From assembly GCF_036014175.1 (NCBI RefSeq), contig NZ_CP107917.1:3968001-4032000 (forward strand): DNA of 64,000 nucleotides, written 5' to 3'. Positions within the stretch are counted from its first letter, which is position 1. Each line of letters starts with the position of its first letter. The position numbers were made by a program, and so were the translations under genes. Shown piece after piece: positions 1 to 7,442 of this stretch. The stretch is from Streptomyces sp. NBC_00443. GTDB taxonomy: Bacteria; Actinomycetota; Actinomycetes; Streptomycetales; Streptomycetaceae. Under the pieces are notes generated by a model that was given only the letters and a program-made list of their open reading frames with translations, was not told the origin of the DNA and ran no database searches.

Positions 1-2
1 AG

Positions 3-275
3 CAGCTGTGGTCGCTGGAGACAACCGTGAGCCAAGGCTCGGCCCCCGTCTCGGACGGCCGGCGCGTGTACTTCACCGCCGCCGACGGACGGCTGCTGGC
101 CGTCGACGCCGCCGAGGGAAGGCTCCTCGGCCAGACGCCCCCACGCCTCAGCGCGAACTCCGCGGAGGCCACAGCCGCGTTGCCCACGCCTGGCCTGGGC
201 GACGGCGGCATCTACGCCACCGCCCCCGACGGCACCGTCTTCGCCGTGGACGCGCGTACCCCGTCCGCCTGGTGA
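3..275 (+). CDS. PQQ-like beta-propeller protein, C-terminal fragment
   Basis: This is the 3' end of a gene entering from the left edge; the frame is open from base 3 to the TGA at 273-275. The last residues contain two propeller-blade-like units: one with GRRVYFTAADGRLLAVDAAEGR and one with GGIYATAPDGTVFAVDART. This Y-(F/A)-D-G-x-(L/V)-x-A-V-D pattern is typical of PQQ-binding-like beta-propeller repeats, which in Streptomyces occur in secreted proteins and in the extracellular part of Ser/Thr kinases. The N-terminus is missing, so which type this is cannot be told. It converges with ilvD, 81 nt away. Confidence 0.6.
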   Translation, partial: QLWSLETTVSQGSAPVSDGRRVYFTAADGRLLAVDAAEGRLLGQTPPRLSANSAEATAALPTPGLGDGGIYATAPDGTVFAVDARTPSAW

Positions 276-356
276 CGGCGGAGGGGCCGCCTCCGAAGAG
301 ACGGCCCTCAGGAACCCTCGTACACCTGCCGGCCCTTCAGGGGCCCTTGGCGGGGC

Positions 357-2210
357 TCAGCCCAGCTTGGTCACGTCCCGCACCGCGCCCTTGTCCGCGC
401 TGGTCGCCATCGCCGCGTACGCCCGCAGCGCCGCCGACACCTTGCGGTCGCGGTTCTTCGGGGCGTACGTACCGTTCAACGCCTGCTCACGGCGGGCGAG
501 TTCCGCATCGTCGACCAGCAACTCGATCGAGCGATTCGGGATGTCGATGCGGATACGGTCGCCGTCCTCGACCAGAGCGATCGTGCCACCGGACGCGGCC
601 TCCGGGGAGGCGTGGCCGATGGACAGGCCGGAGGTGCCGCCGGAGAAGCGTCCGTCGGTGATCAGTGCGCAGGTCTTGCCGAGACCGCGGCCCTTGAGGA
701 AGGACGTGGGGTAGAGCATCTCCTGCATGCCGGGGCCGCCCTTGGGGCCCTCGTAGCGGATGACGACGACATCGCCGTCCGTCACCTGTTTGTTGAGGAT
801 CTTCTCGACGGCCTCTTCCTGCGACTCGCAGACGACCGCCGGGCCCTCGAAGCTCCAGATCGACTCGTCCACACCGGCGGTCTTGACCACGCACCCGTCG
901 ACGGCGAGGTTGCCCTTCAGGACCGCCAGGCCGCCGTCCTTGGAGTACGCGTGCTCGGCGCTGCGGATGCAGCCGCCCTCGGCGTCCTCGTCGAGCGCCT
1001 CCCAGCGCTCGGACTGCGAGAAGGCCTCCGCCGACCGGACACAACCCGGGGCCGCGTGCCACAGCTCGACCGCCTTGGGCGAGGGCGAGCCACCGCGCAC
1101 GTCCCAGGTCTTCAGCCAGTCCGACAGGGACGGGCTGTGGACGGCGTGCACGTCCTCGTTCAGCAGGCCGGCGCGGTGCAGTTCGCCGAGCAGGGCCGGG
1201 ATGCCACCGGCGCGGTGCACGTCCTCCATGTAGTACGTGCGGTCCTTGGCGACGTTCGGCGCGACCTTCGCCAGGCAGGGAACCCTGCGGCTGACCGCGT
1301 TGATCTGCTCCAGCCCGAACGGGATGCCCGCCTCCTGGGCGGCGGCCAGCAGGTGCAGGATCGTGTTGGTGGAGCCGCCCATCGCGATGTCGAGGGCCAT
1401 GGCGTTCTCGAAGGCCGCGAAGGTGGCGACGTTGCGCGGGAGGACCGTCTCGTCGTCCTGCTCGTAGTAGCGGCGGGTGATGTCCATGACCGTGCGGGCC
1501 GCGTCCTCGTACAGGGCCTTACGGGCCGTGTGCGTGGCGAGCACCGAGCCGTTGCCGGGCAGGGACAGGCCGATGGCCTCGGTCAGGCAGTTCATCGAGT
1601 TGGCGGTGAACATACCGGAGCAGGAACCGCAGGTCGGACAGGCGTTCTCCTCGATACGGAGGATGTCCTCGTCCGAGATCTTGTCGTTCACGGCGTCGGA
1701 GATCGCGTCGACCAGGTCGAGCGTACGGACCGTGCCGTCCACCAGCGTGGCGCGGCCGGACTCCATGGGGCCGCCGGAGACGAAGACGGTGGGGATGTTG
1801 AGCCGCAGAGCGGCGTTCAGCATGCCCGGGGTGATCTTGTCGCAGTTGGAGATGCAGATCAGGGCGTCGGCGCAGTGCGCCTCGACCATGTACTCCACGC
1901 TGTCCGCGATGAGATCACGGGACGGCAGGGAGTAGAGCATGCCGCCGTGCCCCATCGCGATGCCGTCGTCGACGGCGATGGTGTTGAACTCGCGCGGGAT
2001 GCCGCCGGCCTCCCTGATCGCCTCGCTGACGATCCGGCCGACGGGCTGGAGGTGCGTGTGACCGGGCACGAACTCGGTGAAGCTGTTCGCCACTGCGATG
2101 ATCGGCTTCCGGCCGATGTCCGCACCGGGTACACCGGAGGCGCGCATAAGGGCGCGGGCGCCCGCCATGTTGCGGCCGTGGGTGACTGTGCGGGACCTCA
2201 GCTCGGGCAT
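357..2210 (-). CDS. ilvD: dihydroxy-acid dehydratase
   Basis: IlvD removes water from 2,3-dihydroxy-3-methyl-acids to give the 2-oxo acids that precede valine, leucine and isoleucine. The 617-aa product is the usual length for the long bacterial form. The Fe-S and active-site cysteines are visible: C123 with K125 in CISNCDKITPGM, and CPTCGSCSGMFTANSMNCL at 191-209. The start ATG at 2210 has a GGAG ribosome site about 10 nt upstream (AAGGAGCGAGCGACG). It lies 140 nt downstream of a TetR gene on the same strand; that gap probably holds its promoter. Very secure call. Confidence 0.97.
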   Translation of the reverse strand: MPELRSRTVTHGRNMAGARALMRASGVPGADIGRKPIIAVANSFTEFVPGHTHLQPVGRIVSEAIREAGGIPREFNTIAVDDGIAMGHGGMLYSLPSRDLIADSVEYMVEAHCADALICISNCDKITPGMLNAALRLNIPTVFVSGGPMESGRATLVDGTVRTLDLVDAISDAVNDKISDEDILRIEENACPTCGSCSGMFTANSMNCLTEAIGLSLPGNGSVLATHTARKALYEDAARTVMDITRRYYEQDDETVLPRNVATFAAFENAMALDIAMGGSTNTILHLLAAAQEAGIPFGLEQINAVSRRVPCLAKVAPNVAKDRTYYMEDVHRAGGIPALLGELHRAGLLNEDVHAVHSPSLSDWLKTWDVRGGSPSPKAVELWHAAPGCVRSAEAFSQSERWEALDEDAEGGCIRSAEHAYSKDGGLAVLKGNLAVDGCVVKTAGVDESIWSFEGPAVVCESQEEAVEKILNKQVTDGDVVVIRYEGPKGGPGMQEMLYPTSFLKGRGLGKTCALITDGRFSGGTSGLSIGHASPEAASGGTIALVEDGDRIRIDIPNRSIELLVDDAELARREQALNGTYAPKNRDRKVSAALRAYAAMATSADKGAVRDVTKLG

Positions 2211-2350
2211 CGTCGCTCGCTCCTTCAGGGACAGCAGAGACTGCGATCAGAGACTTCTGACTGCTATCGAGCGTACGCCGGTCATCCAGAGGGCGGGACG
2301 AGGTGTCCGAAATATGGGACGCATGTCTCGCGGAAGAGCCACCAGCCACG

Positions 2351-2977
2351 TCACCGCCCGGTGAGATGCCCCTGCACGACGGGCGCCACGCGCGCGATGA
2401 TCTCCTCCACGTCCACCGAGGTGATCGGCTCGATCTTGATCACGTACCGCATCATCGCGACGCCCACCAGCTGCGCGGCGGCGAGCTCGGCACGCAGCTC
2501 GGCGTCCGGGGAGTCGATCTCACCGGCGATACGCCGCATCAGCTGGGCGGAGACGAGCCGCCTGAAGACGGCGGCAGCGGCCTCGTTGTTGACCGCCGAC
2601 CGGACGATGGCGAGCAGCGGCTTCCGGGACACGGGGTTCTCCCAGAGCCCGAAGATGACGCGGGTCATCCGCTCCCCCACATCGTCGAGGGGCCCTTCGA
2701 GCACCACGTCCCGCACCTTGAGGGCGGGCGCGAAGGCGACCTCCACCGACGCCTCGAAGACCTGCTCCTTGGTGCCGAAGTAGTGGTGCACGAGCGCCGA
2801 GTCCACGCCGGCCGCCTTGGCGATGCCGCGCACGGACGTCTTCTCGTAGCCGCGCTCGGAGAACTCCTCGCGGGCGGCGTTCAGGATGCGGTCGCGGGTG
2901 TCCGCGGATTCCGTACGAGGGGGCCGGCCCCGGCGTCGGGAGCCCACCCCGCCCTGGCCCGAGGTGATGCCGGTCAC
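2351..2977 (-). CDS. TetR/AcrR family transcriptional regulator
   Basis: Predicted 208-aa DNA-binding regulator. After a basic N-terminal stretch (RRRGRPPRTES) comes the TetR helix-turn-helix at about 25-70: TRDRILNAAREEFSERGYEKTSVRGIAKAAGVDSALVHHYF. The C-terminal ligand domain is of the type with the HLTGR-like tail common in actinobacteria. The start is taken as GTG at 2977 because it overlaps the upstream gene's TGA (GTGA) and has AAGGTG about 9 nt upstream. This overlap implies translational coupling with the sugar phosphate isomerase-like gene. The ligand and targets are unknown; ilvD next door need not be a target. Confidence 0.9.
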   Translation of the reverse strand: MTGITSGQGGVGSRRRGRPPRTESADTRDRILNAAREEFSERGYEKTSVRGIAKAAGVDSALVHHYFGTKEQVFEASVEVAFAPALKVRDVVLEGPLDDVGERMTRVIFGLWENPVSRKPLLAIVRSAVNNEAAAAVFRRLVSAQLMRRIAGEIDSPDAELRAELAAAQLVGVAMMRYVIKIEPITSVDVEEIIARVAPVVQGHLTGR

Positions 2978-3798
2978 GGCCGGGACACCTTCATGGCCGA
3001 GGCCAGATGCAGCCGCGTGAAGGCGAGGGCCTCGGCGAGGTCGGCCTCGCGTTCGGCGCTGGACATCGCGCGGCGGGTGTTGACCTCGATGACGACGTGA
3101 CCGTCGAAGCCGGTCAGGGCGAGCCGCTCCAGCACCTCGGCGCAGGGCTGGGTGCCGCGGCCCGGGACGAGGTGCTCGTCCTTCGCCGATCCTCTGCCGT
3201 CGGCGAGGTGGACGTGGCCGAGCCGGTCGCCCATGCGGTCGATCATCTGGAGGGCGTCGCTCCGGGCGGTCGCCGTATGGCTGAGATCGATCGTGAAGTG
3301 CCGGTAGTCGTCCTTCGTCACGTCCCAGTCGGGGGCGTAGGCGAGCATCTCGCGGTCGCGGTAGCGCCAGGGGTACATGTTCTCGACGGCGAACCGCACA
3401 TCCGTCTCGTTCGCCATCCGCCAGATTCCCTCGACGAAGTCGCGGGCGTACTGACGCTGCCAGCGGAACGGGGGGTGTACGACCACGGTGCTCGCCCCCA
3501 GCTTCTCGGCGGCCGCCTGGGCTCGCTGGAGCTTGGTCCAGGGGTCGGTGGACCACACGCGCTGGGTGATCAGCAGACACGGGGCGTGGATGGCGAGGAT
3601 CGGGATGCGGTGGTAGTCGCTCAGCCTCCGCAGCGCCTCCATGTCCTGGCTGACCGGATCGGTCCACACCATGACCTCGACACCGTCGTACCCGAGGCGC
3701 GCGGCGATCTCGAAGGCCGTCGCCGTCGACTCCGGATACACGGAGGCCGTCGACAGCGCGACCTTCGCATCCGGGATGCGCACCACTGGTTCTGCCAC
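2974..3798 (-). CDS. sugar phosphate isomerase/epimerase family protein (TIM barrel)
   Basis: A 274-aa protein of the xylose-isomerase-like TIM-barrel (AP endonuclease 2) superfamily. Family features seen: an N-terminal VALSTASVYPES strand, GYDGVEVMVWTDP, AIHAPCL, STVVVHPPFRWQ, AVENMYPW (metal-ligand Glu), FTIDLSHTATA (Asp and His), LGHVHLADGRG (His) and a late VVIEVNTR Glu. These His, Asp and Glu residues normally bind divalent metal. The substrate cannot be inferred. The GTG start at 3798 was chosen because the long upstream extension of the frame is proline-rich and runs through an intergenic repeat. It overlaps the TetR gene by 4 nt. Confidence 0.85.
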   Translation of the reverse strand: MAEPVVRIPDAKVALSTASVYPESTATAFEIAARLGYDGVEVMVWTDPVSQDMEALRRLSDYHRIPILAIHAPCLLITQRVWSTDPWTKLQRAQAAAEKLGASTVVVHPPFRWQRQYARDFVEGIWRMANETDVRFAVENMYPWRYRDREMLAYAPDWDVTKDDYRHFTIDLSHTATARSDALQMIDRMGDRLGHVHLADGRGSAKDEHLVPGRGTQPCAEVLERLALTGFDGHVVIEVNTRRAMSSAEREADLAEALAFTRLHLASAMKVSRP

Positions 3799-4401
3799 GG
3801 GGACAGCGTACGGGGCGGCGCTGGGCGTCGGGGAACTGGTGGGGGCGGGGGGTCCGGGAGGGGTTGCAACCGGCCAGGTGTCCGAACTGGGCGGATGCCG
3901 GGGGGTGGAGTCGGGGGGTGTGGCGGGGTTCACGCGGCCGGTTCGCTCGGGGGGCGTCGGCGTGAGACGCGCTGGGCCCCGCGGGGTGGGCTGCGCCGCT
4001 CGGACCCGGGTTCTCGCCCCGCCGCCCCTACCCGTCCCATCTCCAGGGGCTCCGCCCCTTCCCCGCCAGGGGGCTGCGCCCCCTGGACCCCCATCGGCCT
4101 GAACGGCCTCGTCCTCAAACGCCGGACGGGCTGAAAGGCCTGGACGGCGGCACCGAGAAGCACCGACGGCACGCGTGCGTAGCCCCCCGCGGGTGGGTGG
4201 GGGGCAGGGATGGCACAGCCTCCCCCCACCAAGTGGTGGACGGCCCGGAATGCCTGGACCGGCACTGGAAAGTGACCGGCACAGTGGCCGTGGTGGTGGG
4301 CGCACCCCCGCGGCGCCGCAGTCGCCCACGGCGGCAAGGGGACGTGCCGGGGGGTGTCCGCCCGCAGCGGCCGGCGTCAACACGCAGCACCTCTCGGCCT
4401 A
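3799..4401. other. Intergenic region with two repeat families
   Basis: About 600 nt with no convincing gene. Open frames here are G/C-driven and lack family signatures. It contains a hairpin-rich REP-like repeat at 4046-4136 and the left half of an inverted-repeat element at 4247-4401, into which the IS has inserted. Confidence 0.6.
4046..4136 (+). repeat. REP-like intergenic repeat, copy 1
   Basis: Two perfect hairpins lie side by side: GGGGCTCCGCCCC at 4046-4058 and an 8-bp stem (CCAGGGGG/CCCCCTGG) at 4066-4086. They are followed by a segment at 4105-4136 that matches 16068-16099 in reverse complement with one mismatch in 32 nt. Repeats of this kind are dispersed between genes in Streptomyces, often near gene ends, and may act as terminators or RNA stabilisers. 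The function here is unproven. Confidence 0.6.
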
Positions 4402-4424
4402 GGACTTGTCCGGTCGATCATGTG
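4402..4424 (+). repeat. IS terminal inverted repeat, left
   Basis: 23-bp end of the IS; it pairs with 5381-5403 with a single mismatch at position 13 (T against C). The orfB stop codon at 4418-4420 lies inside it. Confidence 0.9.
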
Positions 4425-4948
4425 CGGAGCCAGATGACGAGGGCCGCGGCGGTGGCGGTGCCGAGGTAGACGTAGCCGCGCTTGTCGTATCGAGTGGCGA
4501 CGGCTCGGGCGTTCTTGAGCCGGTTGATGGCCCGTTCGACGGTGTTGCGTTTCTTGTAGCGCTCTTTGTCGAAGGCGGGTGGTCGGCCGCCGTGTGAGCC
4601 TTTGCGCAGGCGGGCGGACTGGCTGTCGACCTTCTCGGGGATGGTGTGCCGGATGCCGCGTTGTCGCAGGTAGTTGCGGATAGGCCCGTTGCTGTAGGCC
4701 TTGTCGGCGGCGAGGCTGTCCGGCTTCTTGCGGGGCCTGCCCGGCCCGAGACGGGGGACGCGAATCTTCTGCAGCACGGGCTTGAACTGCGTGCAGTCCG
4801 CCCGCTGTCCCGGCGTAACGACCAGGGACAGCGGGCGGCAGCGGCCGTCCGCGCTCAGGTGGAGCTTGGTGGTGAACCCGCCGCGCGAGCGGCCCAGGCC
4901 CTCACCTCCAGCACCACCTCCACCAGGCGGGCGATGAGACTCTGCCAT
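4418..4948 (-). CDS. IS5-family transposase, orfB (C-terminal part)
   Basis: The C-terminal half of the transposase: GLGRSRGGFTTKLHLSADG, the second catalytic Asp in LAADKAYSNGPIR and the catalytic Glu in KRNTVERAINRLKNARAVATRYDKR. Together with orfA this completes the DDE triad. The -1 frame is open well upstream of the ATG at 4948, back to the five-G run, so the product is likely made as an orfA-orfB fusion by frameshifting. Programmed frameshifting is usual in the IS427 group. A one-base contraction in the same run would give the same picture. Confidence 0.85.
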   Translation of the reverse strand: MAESHRPPGGGGAGGEGLGRSRGGFTTKLHLSADGRCRPLSLVVTPGQRADCTQFKPVLQKIRVPRLGPGRPRKKPDSLAADKAYSNGPIRNYLRQRGIRHTIPEKVDSQSARLRKGSHGGRPPAFDKERYKKRNTVERAINRLKNARAVATRYDKRGYVYLGTATAAALVIWLRT

Positions 4949-5349
4949 GGCATCTCGTCCTGACGTTCTCGCGGTTCGTCCCCCTTTGGGGCGAGGGCTG
5001 GCGGAGGATCGGTGGGGGCGCCGGCCGCATGCTGGTGGGCACGGACGACGGTGGAGTCGACCGAGATGTCCCAGTCGATCTCACCCGCCGCGTCGGCCTC
5101 GGCTTGGACCTGCCGGAGGAGACGTTCCCAGGTGCCGTCGGCCGACCACAGCCGGTGACGTTCGTAGACCGTCTTCCACGGCCCGAACCGTTCGGGCAGG
5201 TCACGCCACTGCACACCGGTCCGCACCCGGTGCAGAATCCCGTCGATCACCTGCCGGTGATCCCGCCACCTGCCACAACGCCTGTTGCTGACCGGCAGGA
5301 ACGGCCGCAACCGTTCCCACTCGGCATCCGTGAGATCACCCCGCCCCAT
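4855..5349 (-). CDS. IS5-family transposase, orfA (N-terminal part)
   Basis: The N-terminal half of a DDE transposase: MGRGDLTDAEWERLRPFLP opening, the DUF4096-type region (RQVIDGILHRVRTGVQWRDLPERFGPW), then the first catalytic Asp in WDISVDSTVVRAHQHAAG. ATG at 5349 gives the usual MGRGDLTDAEW start; a GTG two codons upstream is an alternative. The frame runs past the normal junction into a non-homologous tail. Sequence typical of the family resumes in the -1 frame as orfB, so a -1 shift is needed for the full enzyme. A run of five C on the plus strand (4980-4984; five G in the mRNA) is a possible slip site. Confidence 0.85.
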   Translation of the reverse strand: MGRGDLTDAEWERLRPFLPVSNRRCGRWRDHRQVIDGILHRVRTGVQWRDLPERFGPWKTVYERHRLWSADGTWERLLRQVQAEADAAGEIDWDISVDSTVVRAHQHAAGAPTDPPPALAPKGDEPRERQDEMPWQSLIARLVEVVLEVRAWAARAAGSPPSST

Positions 5350-5380
5350 GTCCACACCAACGACCCGGGTTCGGACCAGT

Positions 5381-5403
5381 CACATGATCGGCCGGACAAG
5401 TCC
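5381..5403 (-). repeat. IS terminal inverted repeat, right
   Basis: 23-bp end of the IS, upstream of orfA; complementary to 4402-4424 except at one base. It is bordered by the duplicated target TA at 5404-5405. Confidence 0.9.
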
Positions 5404-5542
5404 TAAGGCGACCGCCGGTCCGAGGACGGACACCCCCCGGCACGGCCCCGACCCACCACACACCCGCAGGCGCAACGCGCACCCCCGCCCAACAGCCACA
5501 GGCCCCCGCAGGCACCCCCCGCCCAACCGCCGGAGGCAACCG

Positions 5543-6475
5543 TCACCCCACCGACAAGTGATCCAACTTCCGCAAAATCACGCCCTCCCGCAACGCCCAA
5601 GGACAGACCTCCAGCGTCTCCACCCCGAACAGATCCATCGCCCCCTCGGCCACCAGCGCCCCCGCGAGCAACTGCCCCGCCCGCCCCTCGGAGACCCCCG
5701 GCAGTTCCGCCCGCTGGACCACCGTCATCCCGGCCAGTCGGGGAACCCACGCCTCCAAGGACTCCCGCTTCAGCTCGCGCTGGGCGTACAGGCCATCCGC
5801 GGAGCGGGCGGCGCCGGCGAGGCGGGCCAGTTGCTTGAAGGTCTTGGACGTGGCGACCACGTGATCGGGCGCGCCGAACCGGGTGAATTCGCCGACCGTA
5901 CGGGCGATCTGCGCCCGGACGTGCCGCCGTAGCGCACGTATGTCCTCCGGCTCCGGCGGATCACCCGGCAGCCAGCCGGCCGTCAGCCGCCCCGCCCCCA
6001 GCGGCAGCGACGCCGCCGCGTCCGGCTCCTCGTCGATGCCGTACGCGATCTCCAGGGACCCGCCCCCGATGTCCAGCACCAGCAGCTTCCCGGCCGACCA
6101 CCCGAACCACCGCCGCGCGGCGAGGAAGGTCAGCCGAGCCTCCTCCGCACCGGTGAGAACCTGCAGCTCAACGCCGGTCTCTTCCTTCACGCGGGCGAGC
6201 ACGTCATCGGCGTTGGTGGCCTCCCGCACCGCGGACGTCGCGAACGGCAGCACCTCCTCGGCGCCCTTGTCCTCGGCGGCCTGCAGCGCCTCGTGGATGA
6301 CGCCGATCAGCTTGTCGATGCCCTCGGGGCCGATGGCCCCGCTGTCGTCGAGGAGTTGGGCAAGGCGCAGTTCCGCCTTGTGCGAGTGCGCGGGCAGCGG
6401 GCGCGCGCCGGGGTGCGCATCCACCACCAGGAGATGCACCGTGTTGGATCCAACGTCGAGGACACCGAGTCTCAT
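5543..6475 (-). CDS. Ppx/GppA family exopolyphosphatase-type phosphatase
   Basis: A 310-aa member of the ASKHA-fold Ppx/GppA family, which hydrolyses polyphosphate or pppGpp. Visible motifs: DVGSNTVHLLV near the N-terminus (phosphate-1 loop), ATSAVREATN, TGAEEARLTFLAARR and LVLDIGGGSLEI (phosphate-2). The length corresponds to the short two-domain form found in actinobacteria; the C-terminal HD-like domain of E. coli enzymes is absent. ATG at 6475 gives the conserved MRLGVLDVGSN start. Whether the substrate is polyphosphate or (p)ppGpp cannot be read from sequence. Divergent from the next gene, 74 nt away. Confidence 0.9.
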   Translation of the reverse strand: MRLGVLDVGSNTVHLLVVDAHPGARPLPAHSHKAELRLAQLLDDSGAIGPEGIDKLIGVIHEALQAAEDKGAEEVLPFATSAVREATNADDVLARVKEETGVELQVLTGAEEARLTFLAARRWFGWSAGKLLVLDIGGGSLEIAYGIDEEPDAAASLPLGAGRLTAGWLPGDPPEPEDIRALRRHVRAQIARTVGEFTRFGAPDHVVATSKTFKQLARLAGAARSADGLYAQRELKRESLEAWVPRLAGMTVVQRAELPGVSEGRAGQLLAGALVAEGAMDLFGVETLEVCPWALREGVILRKLDHLSVG

Positions 6476-6549
6476 GTACGGAACGCTACTGCCACCTGGT
6501 CGATCCTCCGTCCTCGAAGCCGCAGGTACGGACGCCGTACCCTGGACCC

Positions 6550-7419
6550 GTGCCAAAGACGAAAAAGGCGAAGACTGACAAGACGGCCAAATCAGCCAAG
6601 GGTTCTTCGCAGGCGAAGGCAGCCACGAAGTCGAAGAAGCCCACGAAGTCCGAGAAGGCCTCCCAGGAACCGGACGAGAAGGGTCTGGACTTCGCACGCG
6701 CCTGGGTGGAGTTCCCGGATCCGGCGGACGACGAGCAGGTCTTCCGGTGTGATCTGACATGGCTGACCTCCCGCTGGAACTGCATCTTCGGCAGCGGCTG
6801 CCAGGGCATCCAGGCAGGCCGCGCTGACGACGGCTGCTGCACGCTGGGCGCGCACTTCTCGGACGAGGACGACGAGAAGCGGGTCGCCGAACATGTGGCG
6901 AGGCTCACGCCGGAGATCTGGCAGCACCATGACGAGGGCATGGAGCACGGCTGGATCTCCGAGGACGAGGACGGCGACCGCCAGACCCGCCCCTTCAACG
7001 GCTCGTGCATCTTCCAGAACCGCGCCGGCTTCGCGGGCGGCGCGGGCTGCTCGCTGCACATCCTCGCCCTCAAGGAGGGCCGCGAGCCGCTGGAGACCAA
7101 GCCGGACGTCTGCTGGCAGCTGCCGGTCCGGCGGACGTACGACTGGATCGACCGGCCCGACGACACCCGAGTGCTGCAGGTGTCGATCGGTGAGTACGAC
7201 CGTCGCGGCTGGGGCCCGGGCGGCCACGACCTGCACTGGTGGTGCACCTCGGCGACGTCGGCGCACGGCGCGGGCGACCCGGTGTACGTGTCGTACCGGC
7301 CGGAGCTGATCGAACTGATGGGCAAGGCTGGCTACGACCGCCTGGTCGAGCTGTGCGAGGAGCGGCTGGCGTCGCAGCTGCCGTTGCTGGCACCGCATCC
7401 GGCGGATCCCGTCGGCTGA
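6550..7419 (+). CDS. Conserved Cys-rich actinobacterial protein of unknown function
   Basis: 289 aa, starting at GTG 6550. The first about 40 residues are Lys/Ala/Ser-rich (KTKKAKTDKTAKSAKGSS) and probably disordered. The body contains ten cysteines, several closely spaced (NCIFGSGCQGIQ, DDGCCTLGAHFSDEDDE, NGSCIFQN, GAGCSLH, DVCWQLP, WWCTSA). That spacing recalls metal-binding proteins with a CxxC/CC cluster such as the YkgJ-like group, but I cannot assign it. No signal peptide or membrane segment. Divergent from the Ppx-type gene and convergent with the BACON-domain gene. Confidence 0.75.
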   Translation: MPKTKKAKTDKTAKSAKGSSQAKAATKSKKPTKSEKASQEPDEKGLDFARAWVEFPDPADDEQVFRCDLTWLTSRWNCIFGSGCQGIQAGRADDGCCTLGAHFSDEDDEKRVAEHVARLTPEIWQHHDEGMEHGWISEDEDGDRQTRPFNGSCIFQNRAGFAGGAGCSLHILALKEGREPLETKPDVCWQLPVRRTYDWIDRPDDTRVLQVSIGEYDRRGWGPGGHDLHWWCTSATSAHGAGDPVYVSYRPELIELMGKAGYDRLVELCEERLASQLPLLAPHPADPVG

Positions 7420-7442
7420 CGGACCGGGCAGGGAGCGGCGGC

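Larger units (their letters stand above)
4402..5403 (-). mobile_element. IS5-family (IS427-like) insertion sequence, 1002 bp
   Basis: Complete element with 23-bp terminal inverted repeats at 4402-4424 and 5381-5403 (one mismatch; outer bases GGACTTGTCCGG). The flanking TA at 4400-4401 and 5404-5405 is a 2-bp target duplication. Removing the IS and one TA restores the arrangement seen in the uninterrupted related repeat at 33.9-34.2 kb. The transposase is encoded in two overlapping frames (orfA, orfB) on the minus strand, typical of the IS427 group. The complete ends and reading frames suggest a recent insertion that may still be active. Confidence 0.9.
4247..5531. repeat. Dispersed inverted-repeat element, copy A (split by the IS)
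   Basis: The parts 4247-4401 and 5404-5531 together match 33894-34168 in reverse complement. The element has perfect 17-bp inverted arms, GTGCCGGGGGGTGTCCG at 4344-4360 and its complement at 5427-5443. Without the IS these arms would be about 65 nt apart and could form a long hairpin or mobile-element-like ends. No coding capacity is evident. Confidence 0.7.

Noticed and set aside
612..2783. 723-aa open frame opposite ilvD
   Set aside because: Typical antisense G/C shadow of ilvD and the TetR gene; Arg/Ala/Gly/Val-rich with no domain.
3799..4383. N-terminal extension of the sugar isomerase-like protein back to 4383
   Set aside because: The extra 195 residues are Pro/Gly/Arg-rich and run through the REP-like repeat; the GTG at 3798 fits the fold.
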